A DNA stretch of 64,000 nucleotides from an uncultured Collinsella sp. (GTDB lineage Bacteria; Actinomycetota; Coriobacteriia; Coriobacteriales; Coriobacteriaceae). The number at the start of each line of letters is the position of its first letter. Position 1 is the first letter of the stretch. Location of the stretch: contig UQOY01000004.1 of assembly GCA_900542825.1 (NCBI GenBank), positions 62,001-126,000 on the forward strand, in the 5' to 3' direction. Below the pieces are notes generated by a model. The model was not told the origin of the DNA, ran no database searches, and saw only the letters and a program-made list of their open reading frames with translations. The position numbers and the translations under genes were made by a program. Positions 50,094 to 58,419 of the stretch are shown here, piece after piece.

Positions 50094-52093
50094 ATGTGGC
50101 CGAAAAACTCCGCGTCTGCTGCTCGCCAGGAGCGGAAGGTGGCGGGATCGATCTTTACGTGCGCCGCGGCGGGTACGTCGTACCACTTGACGGTATAGCC
50201 GGCGCCGTGAGAGCAAAAGACCGAATCGGGCGTGTTGGGCAGATCGGCCTCGGGCTCATAGGCGGCCGTCTCGATTACGCGCTCGGCATCATGGCAAGCC
50301 GCATAGCCGGCGAACTCCAGGTACAGATGACCGCGACCGCTCGTGTAGGCAGCCACCTCCAGCGCATAATCCTGCACCTCGGATGCCGGCACGCGACCCA
50401 CAAGCTTCGCCCGGTCTTCCGCCATCGTCGGCGGCTTGTACTCGGCGCCCATGCGCGTGGCATCCGAGAGCGCCCGGCCCACGCACTCCCCCGGCACCTC
50501 GAGCTCAAAGTGATACCACGGCTCCAGCAGCACGGCTGCGCCGACCTCACGCGCCTGCATCAAACCCTGGCGAATCGCGCGGTACGTGGCCTGGCGAAAA
50601 TCGCCGCCCTCGGTGTGTTTGGCATGCGCGCGGCCGCCCGTAAGCGTAATGCGCACATCGGTGATGGGCGAGCCGGTCAGCGCGCCCAGGTGATCGCGCT
50701 CCATGGCGTTGGTGAGTGCCAAACGCTGCCAGTTAAGATCGAGCTCGTCGGTCGAGGTCACGGTGCCAAACTGCACGCCCGAACCCGCTGGCAACGGCTC
50801 CAGGCGCAAATGCACCTCGGCATAGTGGCGCAGCGGCTCAAAGTGGCCCACGCCCTCGACCGGCTGCGAAATAGTCTCCTTATAGAGAATGCCGCCAGAC
50901 TCAAACTCAACCGAAAGGCCAAAGCGATCGACCAACACCCGCTGTACGACCTCGAGTTGCACGGCGCCCATCAACTGCAAATGAATCTGCTCGAGATGCG
51001 TATTCCAGCTTACGCCGAGCATAGGATCTTCATCCGCCAACTCAGTCAATGCTTTGAACACCGTGTGGACGTCGTGTTCGCCCGGAAGCACCGTATAGGT
51101 GAGAACTGGCGCAATGACGGGCGCATCGCCCGCAGGCTCCGCGCCCAGGGCGTCCCCTGGGCGAACGTGCGCAAGACCCGTCACGGCACAAATACCGCCA
51201 GCAGCAACTTCTTGGGCAAGCTCATACTTCTCGCCGTTATAGATGCGGACCTGATCGACCTTCTGCCCCCATGCCTCGGCGCCGGAACGTCCGTCAATCA
51301 TCTGTTTGGCATGCAGCGTGCCGCCGGTCACTTTAACCCAAGCCAAGCGCTCGCCACGATCCCCGCGGCTGACGCGATAGACGCGCGCGGCAAACTCCGG
51401 GAGCCACGCCTGTTCGCGCATCAGCGCGCATATGCCATCCAGCAGCTCGTCCACGCCTTGGTCCTTGAGAGCCGAGCCGGCAAAGCAGGGAAATAGCTTG
51501 CGCTCGGCAACCATGCGCGACAGCGTTGCAACAGAAAGCTCGCCCGCCTCAAGAAACTCCTCGAGCGCCGCCTCGTCCAACGCAGCAGCGTCCTCCTGAA
51601 CGGCGCCGCCCGCCAGCAGTTCGCTGGCATCCAGGCAGCCCTCGGAAAGACGTTGCCCAAGTTGTGCCAGCAAAACCTCGCGGCCGGGATTCTCCAAATC
51701 GATTTTGTTGATATAGATGAACGTCGGAATGTCATAGCGCGCAAGCAGGCGCCACAGGGTTTCGGTGTGCCCTTGTACGCCGTCGTTGGCGCCCACAACC
51801 AAAATCGCGTAGTCGAGTGCGCGCAATGTACGCTCCGCCTCGGCAGAAAAATCGACATGGCCGGGAGCGTCCACGAGCATAACGTGGGTATCGCCGTGGT
51901 CGAGTACTGCCTGCGACGAGAAGATCGTGATACCGCGCTCACACTCAATCTCGTTCGTATCCAGATGCGAGTCGCCATCGTCAACGCGGCCGCGCTTGCG
52001 AATGCGGCCCGCGTTAAACAGCATGGCCTCGGCCAGCGTGGTCTTGCCGGCATCGACATGCGCCAAGATTCCAACGACCGCTTGCTTCGACAT
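50090..52093 (-). CDS. Tet(M)/EF-G-like ribosomal protection GTPase
   Basis: A 667-residue translational GTPase of the tetracycline ribosomal-protection group. G1 is AHVDAGKTTLAEA, G2 NEIECERGITI, G3 DAPGHVDF and G4 NKIDLENPG; EF-G-like domains II to V follow, including GGRAHAKHTEGGDFRQATYR in domain IV and an HGAGYTVKW end. Protection proteins of this kind release tetracycline from the 30S subunit, but this one is diverged from the classical Tet(M)/Tet(W) and may be a chromosomal relative with another ligand. ATG at 52093 follows AAGAGGAG. Its stop lies in a palindromic repeat. Confidence 0.88.
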   Translation of the reverse strand: MSKQAVVGILAHVDAGKTTLAEAMLFNAGRIRKRGRVDDGDSHLDTNEIECERGITIFSSQAVLDHGDTHVMLVDAPGHVDFSAEAERTLRALDYAILVVGANDGVQGHTETLWRLLARYDIPTFIYINKIDLENPGREVLLAQLGQRLSEGCLDASELLAGGAVQEDAAALDEAALEEFLEAGELSVATLSRMVAERKLFPCFAGSALKDQGVDELLDGICALMREQAWLPEFAARVYRVSRGDRGERLAWVKVTGGTLHAKQMIDGRSGAEAWGQKVDQVRIYNGEKYELAQEVAAGGICAVTGLAHVRPGDALGAEPAGDAPVIAPVLTYTVLPGEHDVHTVFKALTELADEDPMLGVSWNTHLEQIHLQLMGAVQLEVVQRVLVDRFGLSVEFESGGILYKETISQPVEGVGHFEPLRHYAEVHLRLEPLPAGSGVQFGTVTSTDELDLNWQRLALTNAMERDHLGALTGSPITDVRITLTGGRAHAKHTEGGDFRQATYRAIRQGLMQAREVGAAVLLEPWYHFELEVPGECVGRALSDATRMGAEYKPPTMAEDRAKLVGRVPASEVQDYALEVAAYTSGRGHLYLEFAGYAACHDAERVIETAAYEPEADLPNTPDSVFCSHGAGYTVKWYDVPAAAHVKIDPATFRSWRAADAEFFGHM

Positions 52094-52397
52094 GGCTCTC
52101 CTCTTATTGCAAGCCCATCGCACGCGGCAACGGGCACCCTCGTTCCACACTGGATGATACAATTTACGAGCCGGCGGGCGAAGCGGGCCCTATCCCCCGA
52201 CCGAGCTCATCGTCCCGCGTTGCCGCGCGGCGATTTTCGTAGGTTCGCGCCTTGCGAAAGCCGGCACCTCCCCTTTTTGTCTGCCCGGGTTCATCTGGGG
52301 CGGTGACAACGCGAGCCCCACAACGACGCGTTTACCAAAAATGGCCCCACTCGGGGCCATTTTCATTTCGATGAAACGCTGGTATGTGACTCGGCCT
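52094..52397. other. GC-rich leader region of the Tet(M)-like gene
   Basis: A 304-bp gene-free stretch. A TGTATCAT near 52150 (minus strand) could be a -10 box for the GTPase gene. The part 52170-52330 is GC-rich with several possible short stems, but I could not match it to a known RNA family. The distal end carries the terminator of the acetyltransferase gene. Confidence 0.5.
52337..52366 (-). terminator. Terminator of the second acetyltransferase gene
   Basis: AAAAATGGCCCC and GGGGCCATTTT flank an ACTC loop, with T or A tracts on each side. On the minus strand it follows the GNAT gene. Confidence 0.8.
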
Positions 52398-52886
52398 TTA
52401 TGCCTCGCGCAGCCAATCAAACGCGACGCGCGGCGTACCGTCCGACACATGCACGACGCCGGCACGCTTAAACCCGGCCTTGGCAATGGCGCCCTGCATG
52501 GGCAGGTTGTCTTGGTGTGTGTCGATACGCAGATGGTCGATGCGTTCCTTGGCAAAGGCAAACATCGCAGCCGCGACGCCATGCGTGGTGCCGTCGGATG
52601 CCACGCGATGCAGCACAGCATACGGGGCATCGCTGCGCCACTGGCCGCCCTCGATCGCATCGTAGGAACTGTCCGGCCCCGGCAGAAAGGCAAACGTCGC
52701 CACCACGCGTCCGTCTTCCTCGCACACATAGCTACCGCCCGCGGCAATATCGCTTTTGAGCTGCTCGGCCGAGGGCGTGCCCTCGGGCCACTGCGTCGCG
52801 TTGCTATGCGCGCGCATAAAAGCGCGGGCCGCGTCATAGATAGCCATGACGGCGGGAATGTCGGTATCGAGGGTTTTTCTGATCAT
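52398..52886 (-). CDS. GNAT-family acetyltransferase
   Basis: A 162-residue N-acetyltransferase. MIRKTLDTDIPAVMAIYDAA at the start, VCEEDGRVVATFAFLPG as the central strands and RIDTHQDNLPMQGAIAKAGF as the C-terminal acetyl-CoA and substrate region are typical of a GNAT branch acting on small molecules or proteins. The acetyl-CoA loop is less canonical than usual (DGTTHGVAAAMF). ATG 52886 follows an in-frame GTG with GTGAGG upstream, so the start may be one codon earlier. Divergent from a small Cys-rich protein gene with an inverted repeat between them. Confidence 0.87.
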   Translation of the reverse strand: MIRKTLDTDIPAVMAIYDAARAFMRAHSNATQWPEGTPSAEQLKSDIAAGGSYVCEEDGRVVATFAFLPGPDSSYDAIEGGQWRSDAPYAVLHRVASDGTTHGVAAAMFAFAKERIDHLRIDTHQDNLPMQGAIAKAGFKRAGVVHVSDGTPRVAFDWLREA

Positions 52887-52907
52887 CACGCGGCGACCTC
52901 ACGTTTA

Positions 52908-52939
52908 TTGGTATCACTTTGATTGAGCAATGATACCAA
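52908..52939. promoter_or_regulatory. 9-bp inverted repeat between divergent genes
   Basis: TTGGTATCA (52908-52916) and TGATACCAA (52931-52939) are perfect inverted copies with a 14-bp spacer, between the GNAT start and the small protein start. The half-site resembles the TTGGTATA units upstream of AAA ATPase 2. A shared operator is plausible. Confidence 0.5.
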
Positions 52940-52963
52940 CGTTTGGAAAGGGGCGCGAAGCAG

Positions 52964-53260
52964 ATGGGAAGCAAAAAGCGAGCCGCCTGGACAAAGGCCA
53001 AAAGCGAGTTTTTGGGCGCTGCTACCGGCGGCGATATGAGCGACCTGTTTGCACGCGAGGACGAGCGTCGCGACGCCCTGGACGCCGAGCGCGATGAGGC
53101 CTGGCGCTACAAATCGTGCGAGTGCAAAAACCGTTACGACACGCGCGCCGAGGCCGAGGCAGTTATGGCCGACTGCGAAAACCGCGGACGCCGCGGGCTG
53201 GCCTGCTACAAATGCGAATACTGCGGCGGCTGGCACCTGACGTCGCACCCTTGGAAATAG
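52964..53260 (+). CDS. Small Cys-rich (zinc-ribbon-like) hypothetical protein
   Basis: A 98-residue, charged protein with Cys residues arranged as CEC, a single Cys and CYKCEYCGGWH, which could bind zinc as a small ribbon. The N-terminus is basic and helical. No signal peptide. ATG at 52964 follows GAAAGGGG; the frame is open a little further upstream. I do not recognise a named family. Clusters of Cys and the basic start suggest a nucleic-acid or protein interaction role, without firm support. Confidence 0.75.
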   Translation: MGSKKRAAWTKAKSEFLGAATGGDMSDLFAREDERRDALDAERDEAWRYKSCECKNRYDTRAEAEAVMADCENRGRRGLACYKCEYCGGWHLTSHPWK

Positions 53261-53308
53261 ACCCCGCATCGGCACGGCACTGACGGAGCGCCAACCGTCG
53301 CACGCAAG

Positions 53309-54013
53309 CTACGGGCGCGGCGGCACCAACACATCGTAACGAATGGCCTTGCCCGCAAGTTGATAGCTCGGCTTAACGCCAGCAAGCAATGCCCCCTTCA
53401 CCGGCCGCTTGATAACGACCTTGCGCGGGTGCACCGCAAGCGCGGCTTCGACCAGCGACTCCTCATCGGCGCACGGCTGTTCCAGATGGTGCAAGAGTTG
53501 GAACTTCTTTTTAACCGCCGCGCTCTTGGTACGCCCGGGAAACATGGGATCCAGATACACCACGTCGGGAGCGGTGAGATCGCCCTGCTCGATCAGCTCA
53601 GCTGTATGGCGAAGGCCGGCAATGCTGTCCTCGCCCGCATGCAAGCGCATGCGCGCCACGGCTGTCGCAAGCGCCGGATCATCTGCCGCGCGATCCAAGG
53701 CATCCTTGAGGAGCGCCGCGATCACGCAATCCTGCTCATACAGATCGACGGTAAAGCCCACGGCCGCCAACAGCAGCGAATCCTCGCCAAAGCCTGCCGT
53801 GGCATCAATCGCCCATGGTTGCTCGATGCCTTTTGTGCGCGCAGCCTTCACCAGTAGCTCTTGCTGCAAACGGCCCCGTTTGAGCCGCGGAAGCATGCGG
53901 GTGAAATCGGCGCGCAGCTCCATCGCGCCGTCGGTGAGCGTGAGACCCTCGGACTTCCCGGTCAGCTCAAGCCCCGCGGCCCGAGCAACAAAAAAGGGAT
54001 CGGCGACACCCAT
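53309..54013 (-). CDS. rsmJ: 16S rRNA (guanine-1516-N2)-methyltransferase
   Basis: A 234-residue SAM methyltransferase. LTLTDGAMELRADFTRMLPR and RGRLQQELLVKAA match RsmJ, DATAGFGEDSLLLAAVGF is the SAM-binding motif and YLDPMFPGR the catalytic DPMFP motif of this family. It modifies G1516 of 16S rRNA. ATG at 54013 has AAGGAG 5 bp upstream and is preferred over a GTG two codons earlier. Monocistronic, followed at a distance by the small gene at 52964 in convergent orientation. Confidence 0.9.
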   Translation of the reverse strand: MGVADPFFVARAAGLELTGKSEGLTLTDGAMELRADFTRMLPRLKRGRLQQELLVKAARTKGIEQPWAIDATAGFGEDSLLLAAVGFTVDLYEQDCVIAALLKDALDRAADDPALATAVARMRLHAGEDSIAGLRHTAELIEQGDLTAPDVVYLDPMFPGRTKSAAVKKKFQLLHHLEQPCADEESLVEAALAVHPRKVVIKRPVKGALLAGVKPSYQLAGKAIRYDVLVPPRP

Positions 54014-54076
54014 GGACACTCCTTAACAAGCAAAACGAATACGTGAGCGCCGTTTATGCCGGCACCCAACCGTCCG

Positions 54077-54220
54077 CTATTGTCCCACATGCGACATGGT
54101 CCACAGCATCCCAATGCAAAGCACCGCCATCAATCCCGTGCACACGGCAGCGATCACAGAATCACCCATGCGCCTTCCCAACGACCGCGGCTCACGCACT
54201 TGCTTGACTCCGTACATCAT
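54077..54220 (-). CDS. 47-residue single-span membrane protein
   Basis: A short frame with a strong AAGGAGGAG ribosome site 3 bp before the ATG at 54220 (a second in-frame ATG follows immediately). The product starts MMYGVKQVREPRSLG, which is basic, and has one hydrophobic segment (VIAAVCTGLMAVLCIGML) near the C-terminus. The ribosome site, codon use and N-in topology support a real gene. It lies 63 bp upstream of rsmJ on the same strand. No function can be assigned. Confidence 0.65.
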   Translation of the reverse strand: MMYGVKQVREPRSLGRRMGDSVIAAVCTGLMAVLCIGMLWTMSHVGQ

Positions 54221-54447
54221 GGCTCCTCCTTCGGTCCAGCTCTTACCATGGCCCCATCATCGCAGCGCCGCGCATACGCTGCCATCGATTTGGCTTACGC
54301 CCAGCTTTCCTTTTTGAAAGGTTGGACCGTGCAGGCAAGAGACGCTTTCAGGCGTATGCATCGCCGCGTTGAACTACAATGTGCTTCACCATATGTGCAG
54401 CACATAGGGTGCGCCAGGTTGGCGTACTCGTATCGAAAGGACCAGTC

Positions 54448-54849
54448 ATGAGCTTCACTCGCAAGACTCTCAAAATCCTTGCCCTGATTTATTTTGTTCT
54501 GGGCATCGCCAGTCTCGTCATTGGAATCGCCGGCATCGCGACCGGCAAGTTCGAGTCCGCCTACGGGCCGAACGCCATGCTCGCCGCGGCCGTGATTATC
54601 GTCAAGGGCCTCATCGATCTCGCCGCAGGCGTTGCGGGCATCAAGGGCGCCAACAAGCCTTCGCAGGTAGGCGGCGCGTTTAAGCTCGGTATTGTTGCCG
54701 CGGTCGCCACGCTTGCCCAGGCGGTGCTCACGCTTCCCGCACTCGGCGGCGACTCCATCAACTTTGGCGCCTTTGTCATCGTGGTGTACGACCTGTTCTT
54801 TGTTCAGCAGGCACATGAGGTTAAGGCCGAGAACAAGGACCGCCTGTAA
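54448..54849 (+). CDS. Small four-helix membrane protein
   Basis: A 133-residue integral membrane protein with about four hydrophobic segments (ILALIYFVLGIASLVIGIAG, then MLAAAVIIVKGLIDLAAGVA, a third around LGIVAAVATLAQAVL and a fourth at FVIVVYDLFF). The N-terminus MSFTRKTLK is positive inside. CGAAAGGA precedes the ATG. It resembles DUF-type four-helix proteins widespread in Coriobacteriia and Clostridia; no function is known to me. A terminator follows. Confidence 0.82.
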   Translation: MSFTRKTLKILALIYFVLGIASLVIGIAGIATGKFESAYGPNAMLAAAVIIVKGLIDLAAGVAGIKGANKPSQVGGAFKLGIVAAVATLAQAVLTLPALGGDSINFGAFVIVVYDLFFVQQAHEVKAENKDRL

Positions 54850-54887
54850 GCGCTCGCTTCTCATAACCTCTGAAGCCAAGCAACTAA

Positions 54888-54923
54888 AAAGGGCCGATCG
54901 CGCATCTCCGCGGTCGGCCCTTT
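54888..54923 (+). terminator. Terminator after the four-helix membrane protein
   Basis: AAAGGGCCGA and TCGGCCCTTT form the outer stem with extra pairing inside (CGCG/CGCGG). Confidence 0.8.
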
Positions 54924-54940
54924 ACGTTTGCCCAGATAAA

Positions 54941-54975
54941 ACCTGCCAAAATAAACCTGTCCCTTTTTGGCAGGT
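54941..54975. repeat. ACCTGCCAAAA palindromic repeat, third copy
   Basis: ACCTGCCAAAA at the left and TTTTTGGCAGGT at the right enclose TAAACCTGTCCC. It is nearly identical to the copy at 29477-29512, 25 kb away, and lies 2 bp before the stop of rlmA. Confidence 0.88.
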
Positions 54976-54977
54976 TG

Positions 54978-55793
54978 TTAGCTGTGGCGGTACTCGGCGA
55001 TGATGAAGTCGATGTCGGTTTGAAGGGTGTCCAAATTTGCCAGGCGCTTTTTGTCGACGGGGCGCGTGCGGTAGTAGTACGGCGTCATCTGGAACACCGC
55101 CTCGATGTCGGCCTGGGTCTGAAGCGTAATATTCGCAGACACCCGCTGCGTTCCGACTAACTCGAGCTCAGTGGTCTTCGGCAGCTTCTCGTCATTGAGA
55201 TATGGCGTGTCGTAGAGCACCTCCTTGAGCCCAAACAGATGACGGGCACCCGGCACCACGGTATAGAGCGAGCCCTCTGGCGCCAGCACGCGGGCAAACT
55301 CACGCTCGTTAAAGGGAGCGAAGAGCTCGGTCACCATATCGAAGGCGCCGTCCGCCACGGGAACGTCCTTCATATTGGCCACGAAGTAGGTCGCATCGCC
55401 GCGCTTGGCGGCAAGGCGCACCATCTCTTTGCCCAGGTCGAAACCGTAAGCATCCACGCCCGGCACCGCGCCCATGGCGCTGGTGTAGTAGCCCTCGCCG
55501 CAGCAAATATCGAGCAAGGTCAGCTGCTTGCCCGTAGACACCCCGTGCTCTGCCGCCCGCTCGTGCACCAGCTCGACCATCGCATCGCGCAACGGCGTGT
55601 AGTATCCACGGTTCAGAAAGTCACGACGGCTGCGTGCCTGCGACTTGGGATCGCCCATGGAGTCGCCGCTCTTGGACGAGCGCAACAGATATAGATAGCC
55701 CTCGCGCGCACGGTCAAACCGGTGTCCGCCCGCGCATGCAGCACCGCGCTCGTCGTCCACCAACGGCTCATGGCAAACGGGACACAACAACAT
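54978..55793 (-). CDS. rlmA: 23S rRNA (guanine-N1)-methyltransferase, RlmA family
   Basis: A 271-residue SAM methyltransferase with an N-terminal zinc finger (Cys4, Cys7, Cys20, His24) and the RlmA signature around LNRGYYTPLRDAM, then DICCGEGYYTSAM (SAM loop), FAPFNEREFARVL and VPGARHLFGLKEVLYD. It methylates G745 or G748 of 23S rRNA; related enzymes give tylosin or mycinamicin resistance, so a resistance role is possible. TAAGGAG precedes the ATG. Confidence 0.92.
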   Translation of the reverse strand: MLLCPVCHEPLVDDERGAACAGGHRFDRAREGYLYLLRSSKSGDSMGDPKSQARSRRDFLNRGYYTPLRDAMVELVHERAAEHGVSTGKQLTLLDICCGEGYYTSAMGAVPGVDAYGFDLGKEMVRLAAKRGDATYFVANMKDVPVADGAFDMVTELFAPFNEREFARVLAPEGSLYTVVPGARHLFGLKEVLYDTPYLNDEKLPKTTELELVGTQRVSANITLQTQADIEAVFQMTPYYYRTRPVDKKRLANLDTLQTDIDFIIAEYRHS

Positions 55794-55871
55794 GGCAACT
55801 CCTTAGCGCGAACAACACAACGCCCACCATTGTCGCACGCCTTCCCCACCTAGTCATAGAAGAGACAAGGA

Positions 55872-55916
55872 GTGTCCCCAAGTGCCGGCAGAAAAGGAAC
55901 GTCCCCAAGTGCCGGC
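55872..55916. repeat. Direct repeat of GTCCCCAAGTGCCGGC
   Basis: Two copies of the 16-base core start 28 bp apart at 55873 and 55901, in the gap between rlmA and the MATE gene. They share the GTCCC core of the two palindromic families in this window but are not palindromes. Confidence 0.75.
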
Positions 55917-55984
55917 TGAATGCATTAGGAGTATCATCGTCTGCGCAAATAAGCACGAAAGAGCATATTAGAGATTGAGAGCGT

Positions 55985-57367
55985 ATGGCAGACACCGCAT
56001 CTAAGCACATCGACATGACCACCGGCTCGCTGTGGCGCAATATTCCCCTGTTCGCCTTCCCCGTGGCCGCCACGAGCATCTTGGAGCAGCTGTCGAACCT
56101 CATCGCCACGGTCATCATCGGTAACTTCTCGGGCGACCAGGGAACCCTCGCCATGGCGGCGGTCGGCTCCAATGTTCCGCTTACCAGTCTTATGCTCAAC
56201 CTGTTTATTGGCATGTCGCTTGGCTCCAACGTGGTCATCGCCAACGCTATCGGCCGCAACGATCAGAACATGGTCAAACGCGCCGTCCATACCTCGATTT
56301 TAATGGCGCTCGTGGGCTTTGTCGTCATCGCGCTGGGCGAGATCTTTGCCGAGCCCATGCTCGCCGCGCTCAACGTCCCCGCCGAAACCATGCCGCTCGC
56401 ATCGCTCTACCTGCGCGTCTTTTTGCTCAGCATGCCCTCGATCTTGCTCTATAACTTTGAGGCCGCGATCTTCCGCTCCGTCGGCATCACCCGCATGCCG
56501 CTGCAGGCGCTTGCCGTGTCCACCGTCCTCAACATTGGCCTGGATCTCATCTTTGTCCCCGTGCTCCATTGGGGCGTCACGGGTGTCGCCATCGCCACCG
56601 CCATCGCCTACACCGTCAGCGCCGCCACGCTCTTTATCCGCCTGCTCAAGACCGACTCCGTCGTCCGCGTCACCCCGCGCGACTTAGGCTTAGACCCCGT
56701 CGCCCTCAAGCGCATCGTCAAGATCGGCCTGCCCGCCGGCATCCAAAGCGCTGTCTTTGCCGTCGCCAACATCATCATCCAGTCTGCCATCAACAGCCTG
56801 GGCACCGAGGTCATGGCGGCATCGAGCGCCGCCATGAGCCTGGAGTACGTGTGCTACAACCTGCTCAACAGCTTTAGCCAGGCCTGCACCACCTTTGTGG
56901 GACAAAACCACGGTGCCCGCCAGATCGACCGCTGTACCAAGACGCTCAAGATCTGCCTGGTCGAAGGCGGCATCGTTGCACTCACCACGATTATCGTTAT
57001 TGTCGGCCTGGGGCGCGAGATCTTGTCGCTGTTCAACAGCGACCCCAACATCGTCTCAATCGGCTATATCCGCGTGTGCTCGATCTTCCCGGCGTACGCC
57101 TTTAGCATGTTCTACGAAAACATGTCCGGCTACCTGCGCGGCTTTGGCATCTCGCTCATGCCCGCCCTCATCACCATGATCTGCGTCTGCGGCATCCGCT
57201 TCTATTGGGTGTTCTGCGTGTTCCCGCACTTCCGCACCTTTGCGAACATCATGATGGTCTACCCCATCAGCCTGGGCACCACGGCGTTCTTTATGGTCGT
57301 GGCGGTGCTACTTTGCCACCCGGCACGCACCTATCGCGCCACCCAAGCCAAAGCGACAGCCCGCTAA
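55985..57367 (+). CDS. MATE-family efflux transporter
   Basis: A 460-residue exporter with twelve predicted membrane segments in two related halves. FPVAATSILEQLSNLIATVIIG opens the first half and KIGLPAGIQSAVFAVANIII the second, the MATE duplication signature. It would extrude cationic drugs or metabolites using an ion gradient. The ribosome site is weak (GAGA), so the start is a little uncertain. It is convergent with the LysR gene that follows. Confidence 0.93.
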   Translation: MADTASKHIDMTTGSLWRNIPLFAFPVAATSILEQLSNLIATVIIGNFSGDQGTLAMAAVGSNVPLTSLMLNLFIGMSLGSNVVIANAIGRNDQNMVKRAVHTSILMALVGFVVIALGEIFAEPMLAALNVPAETMPLASLYLRVFLLSMPSILLYNFEAAIFRSVGITRMPLQALAVSTVLNIGLDLIFVPVLHWGVTGVAIATAIAYTVSAATLFIRLLKTDSVVRVTPRDLGLDPVALKRIVKIGLPAGIQSAVFAVANIIIQSAINSLGTEVMAASSAAMSLEYVCYNLLNSFSQACTTFVGQNHGARQIDRCTKTLKICLVEGGIVALTTIIVIVGLGREILSLFNSDPNIVSIGYIRVCSIFPAYAFSMFYENMSGYLRGFGISLMPALITMICVCGIRFYWVFCVFPHFRTFANIMMVYPISLGTTAFFMVVAVLLCHPARTYRATQAKATAR

Positions 57368-57394
57368 ACACCGCACTCAACGCCACGCCAGTCA

Positions 57395-58261
57395 TTAATT
57401 GACAATATGTGAGCTCATATAGTCGATAAAGCGCCTCGTGGCGATGGGCATGGTGTCCCAGCTGCGCCAGGCGGCCACCACGTCACGCGAAGGAGCATGC
57501 ACGATGGGACGCACGTGAATATCGGCCCGCATGCCCTCGACGGTACGGCGATACAGCATGCTCACGCCTAGGCCCTCCTCCACCATCGCCATGATGGTGT
57601 AGTCGTCGGTCACCTCGCTCGTCACGTGCGGCGACAGTCCATGCGCCGAGAATGCATCGAGCACTAGGCTCTGTTCGCCCTCGTCCAGCAGCACAAACGG
57701 CTCGGACGCCAGGTCGGCAAGTGTCACCTTTTCCTTTGCCGTCAGCGGATGCGCGGCCGGCAGCAGTGCCACCAACTCGTCGTGATAGACCACACGCTTC
57801 TCGAGCCCAGCGGTAAATCCGCGCGCCGTAAAACAAAAATCAACCACGCCATCGTGCACCCACTGGGCGTTGCGCGTGTAATCGCCTTGCTTGAGGGTAA
57901 AGCGTACGCCCGGGTGCAGAGCACCAAAGTCGCGGATCACACGCGGCAGCACGGTACGACTCACATTGGTAAACGTCGCGATGCGAATGTCAGTCGAGGA
58001 GAGCCCCAGCAGCTCCTGGCGCTTGCCCTCGAGCTCGGCCTCTGCGGTCACGATCTGGCGCAGGTACGGCAGATATTGTTTACCGTCGCGCGTAAGCGAA
58101 ACGCCCTGCTTTCCGCGCTCGATAAGCGTGGTGCCCAGCTCGCGCTCGAGCGCCTTGACGGCCTGGCTCACCGCGCTTTGCGTATAGCCTAGCTCGTCGG
58201 CCGCGTGTTTCAGACTGCCGCGATCGACCACCATACACATAATCTGATACCGCGATGCCAT
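57395..58261 (-). CDS. LysR-family transcriptional regulator, paralog of the 9.4-kb gene
   Basis: A 288-residue LysR regulator with recognition region SLKHAADELGYTQSAVSQAV. Its DDYTIMAMVEEGLGVSMLYRR stretch closely matches DDYAIMAMVEDGLGVSILPAL of the LysR at 9442-10299, and both are divergent from EamA transporter genes. GGGGAGG precedes the ATG. It probably controls the transporter 158 bp away. Effector unknown. Confidence 0.9.
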   Translation of the reverse strand: MASRYQIMCMVVDRGSLKHAADELGYTQSAVSQAVKALERELGTTLIERGKQGVSLTRDGKQYLPYLRQIVTAEAELEGKRQELLGLSSTDIRIATFTNVSRTVLPRVIRDFGALHPGVRFTLKQGDYTRNAQWVHDGVVDFCFTARGFTAGLEKRVVYHDELVALLPAAHPLTAKEKVTLADLASEPFVLLDEGEQSLVLDAFSAHGLSPHVTSEVTDDYTIMAMVEEGLGVSMLYRRTVEGMRADIHVRPIVHAPSRDVVAAWRSWDTMPIATRRFIDYMSSHIVN

Positions 58262-58419
58262 CGTGCCTCCCCATCGATGTAGCCGTAAAACGTTTTGCCA
58301 GGGCTTTTTCTTCCGACATTAGCATTTCTTAATCATACTAAAGATACATTCGCTTTACTACATCCAAATCTGGGAGCAGAATCCTTTTTACGAAACCGTT
58401 CTGTAACAAAAGGAGTCCC

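Noticed and set aside
52170..52330. SRP RNA, 6S RNA or tmRNA in the GC-rich leader
   Set aside because: Diagnostic sequences of these RNAs were not found on either strand.
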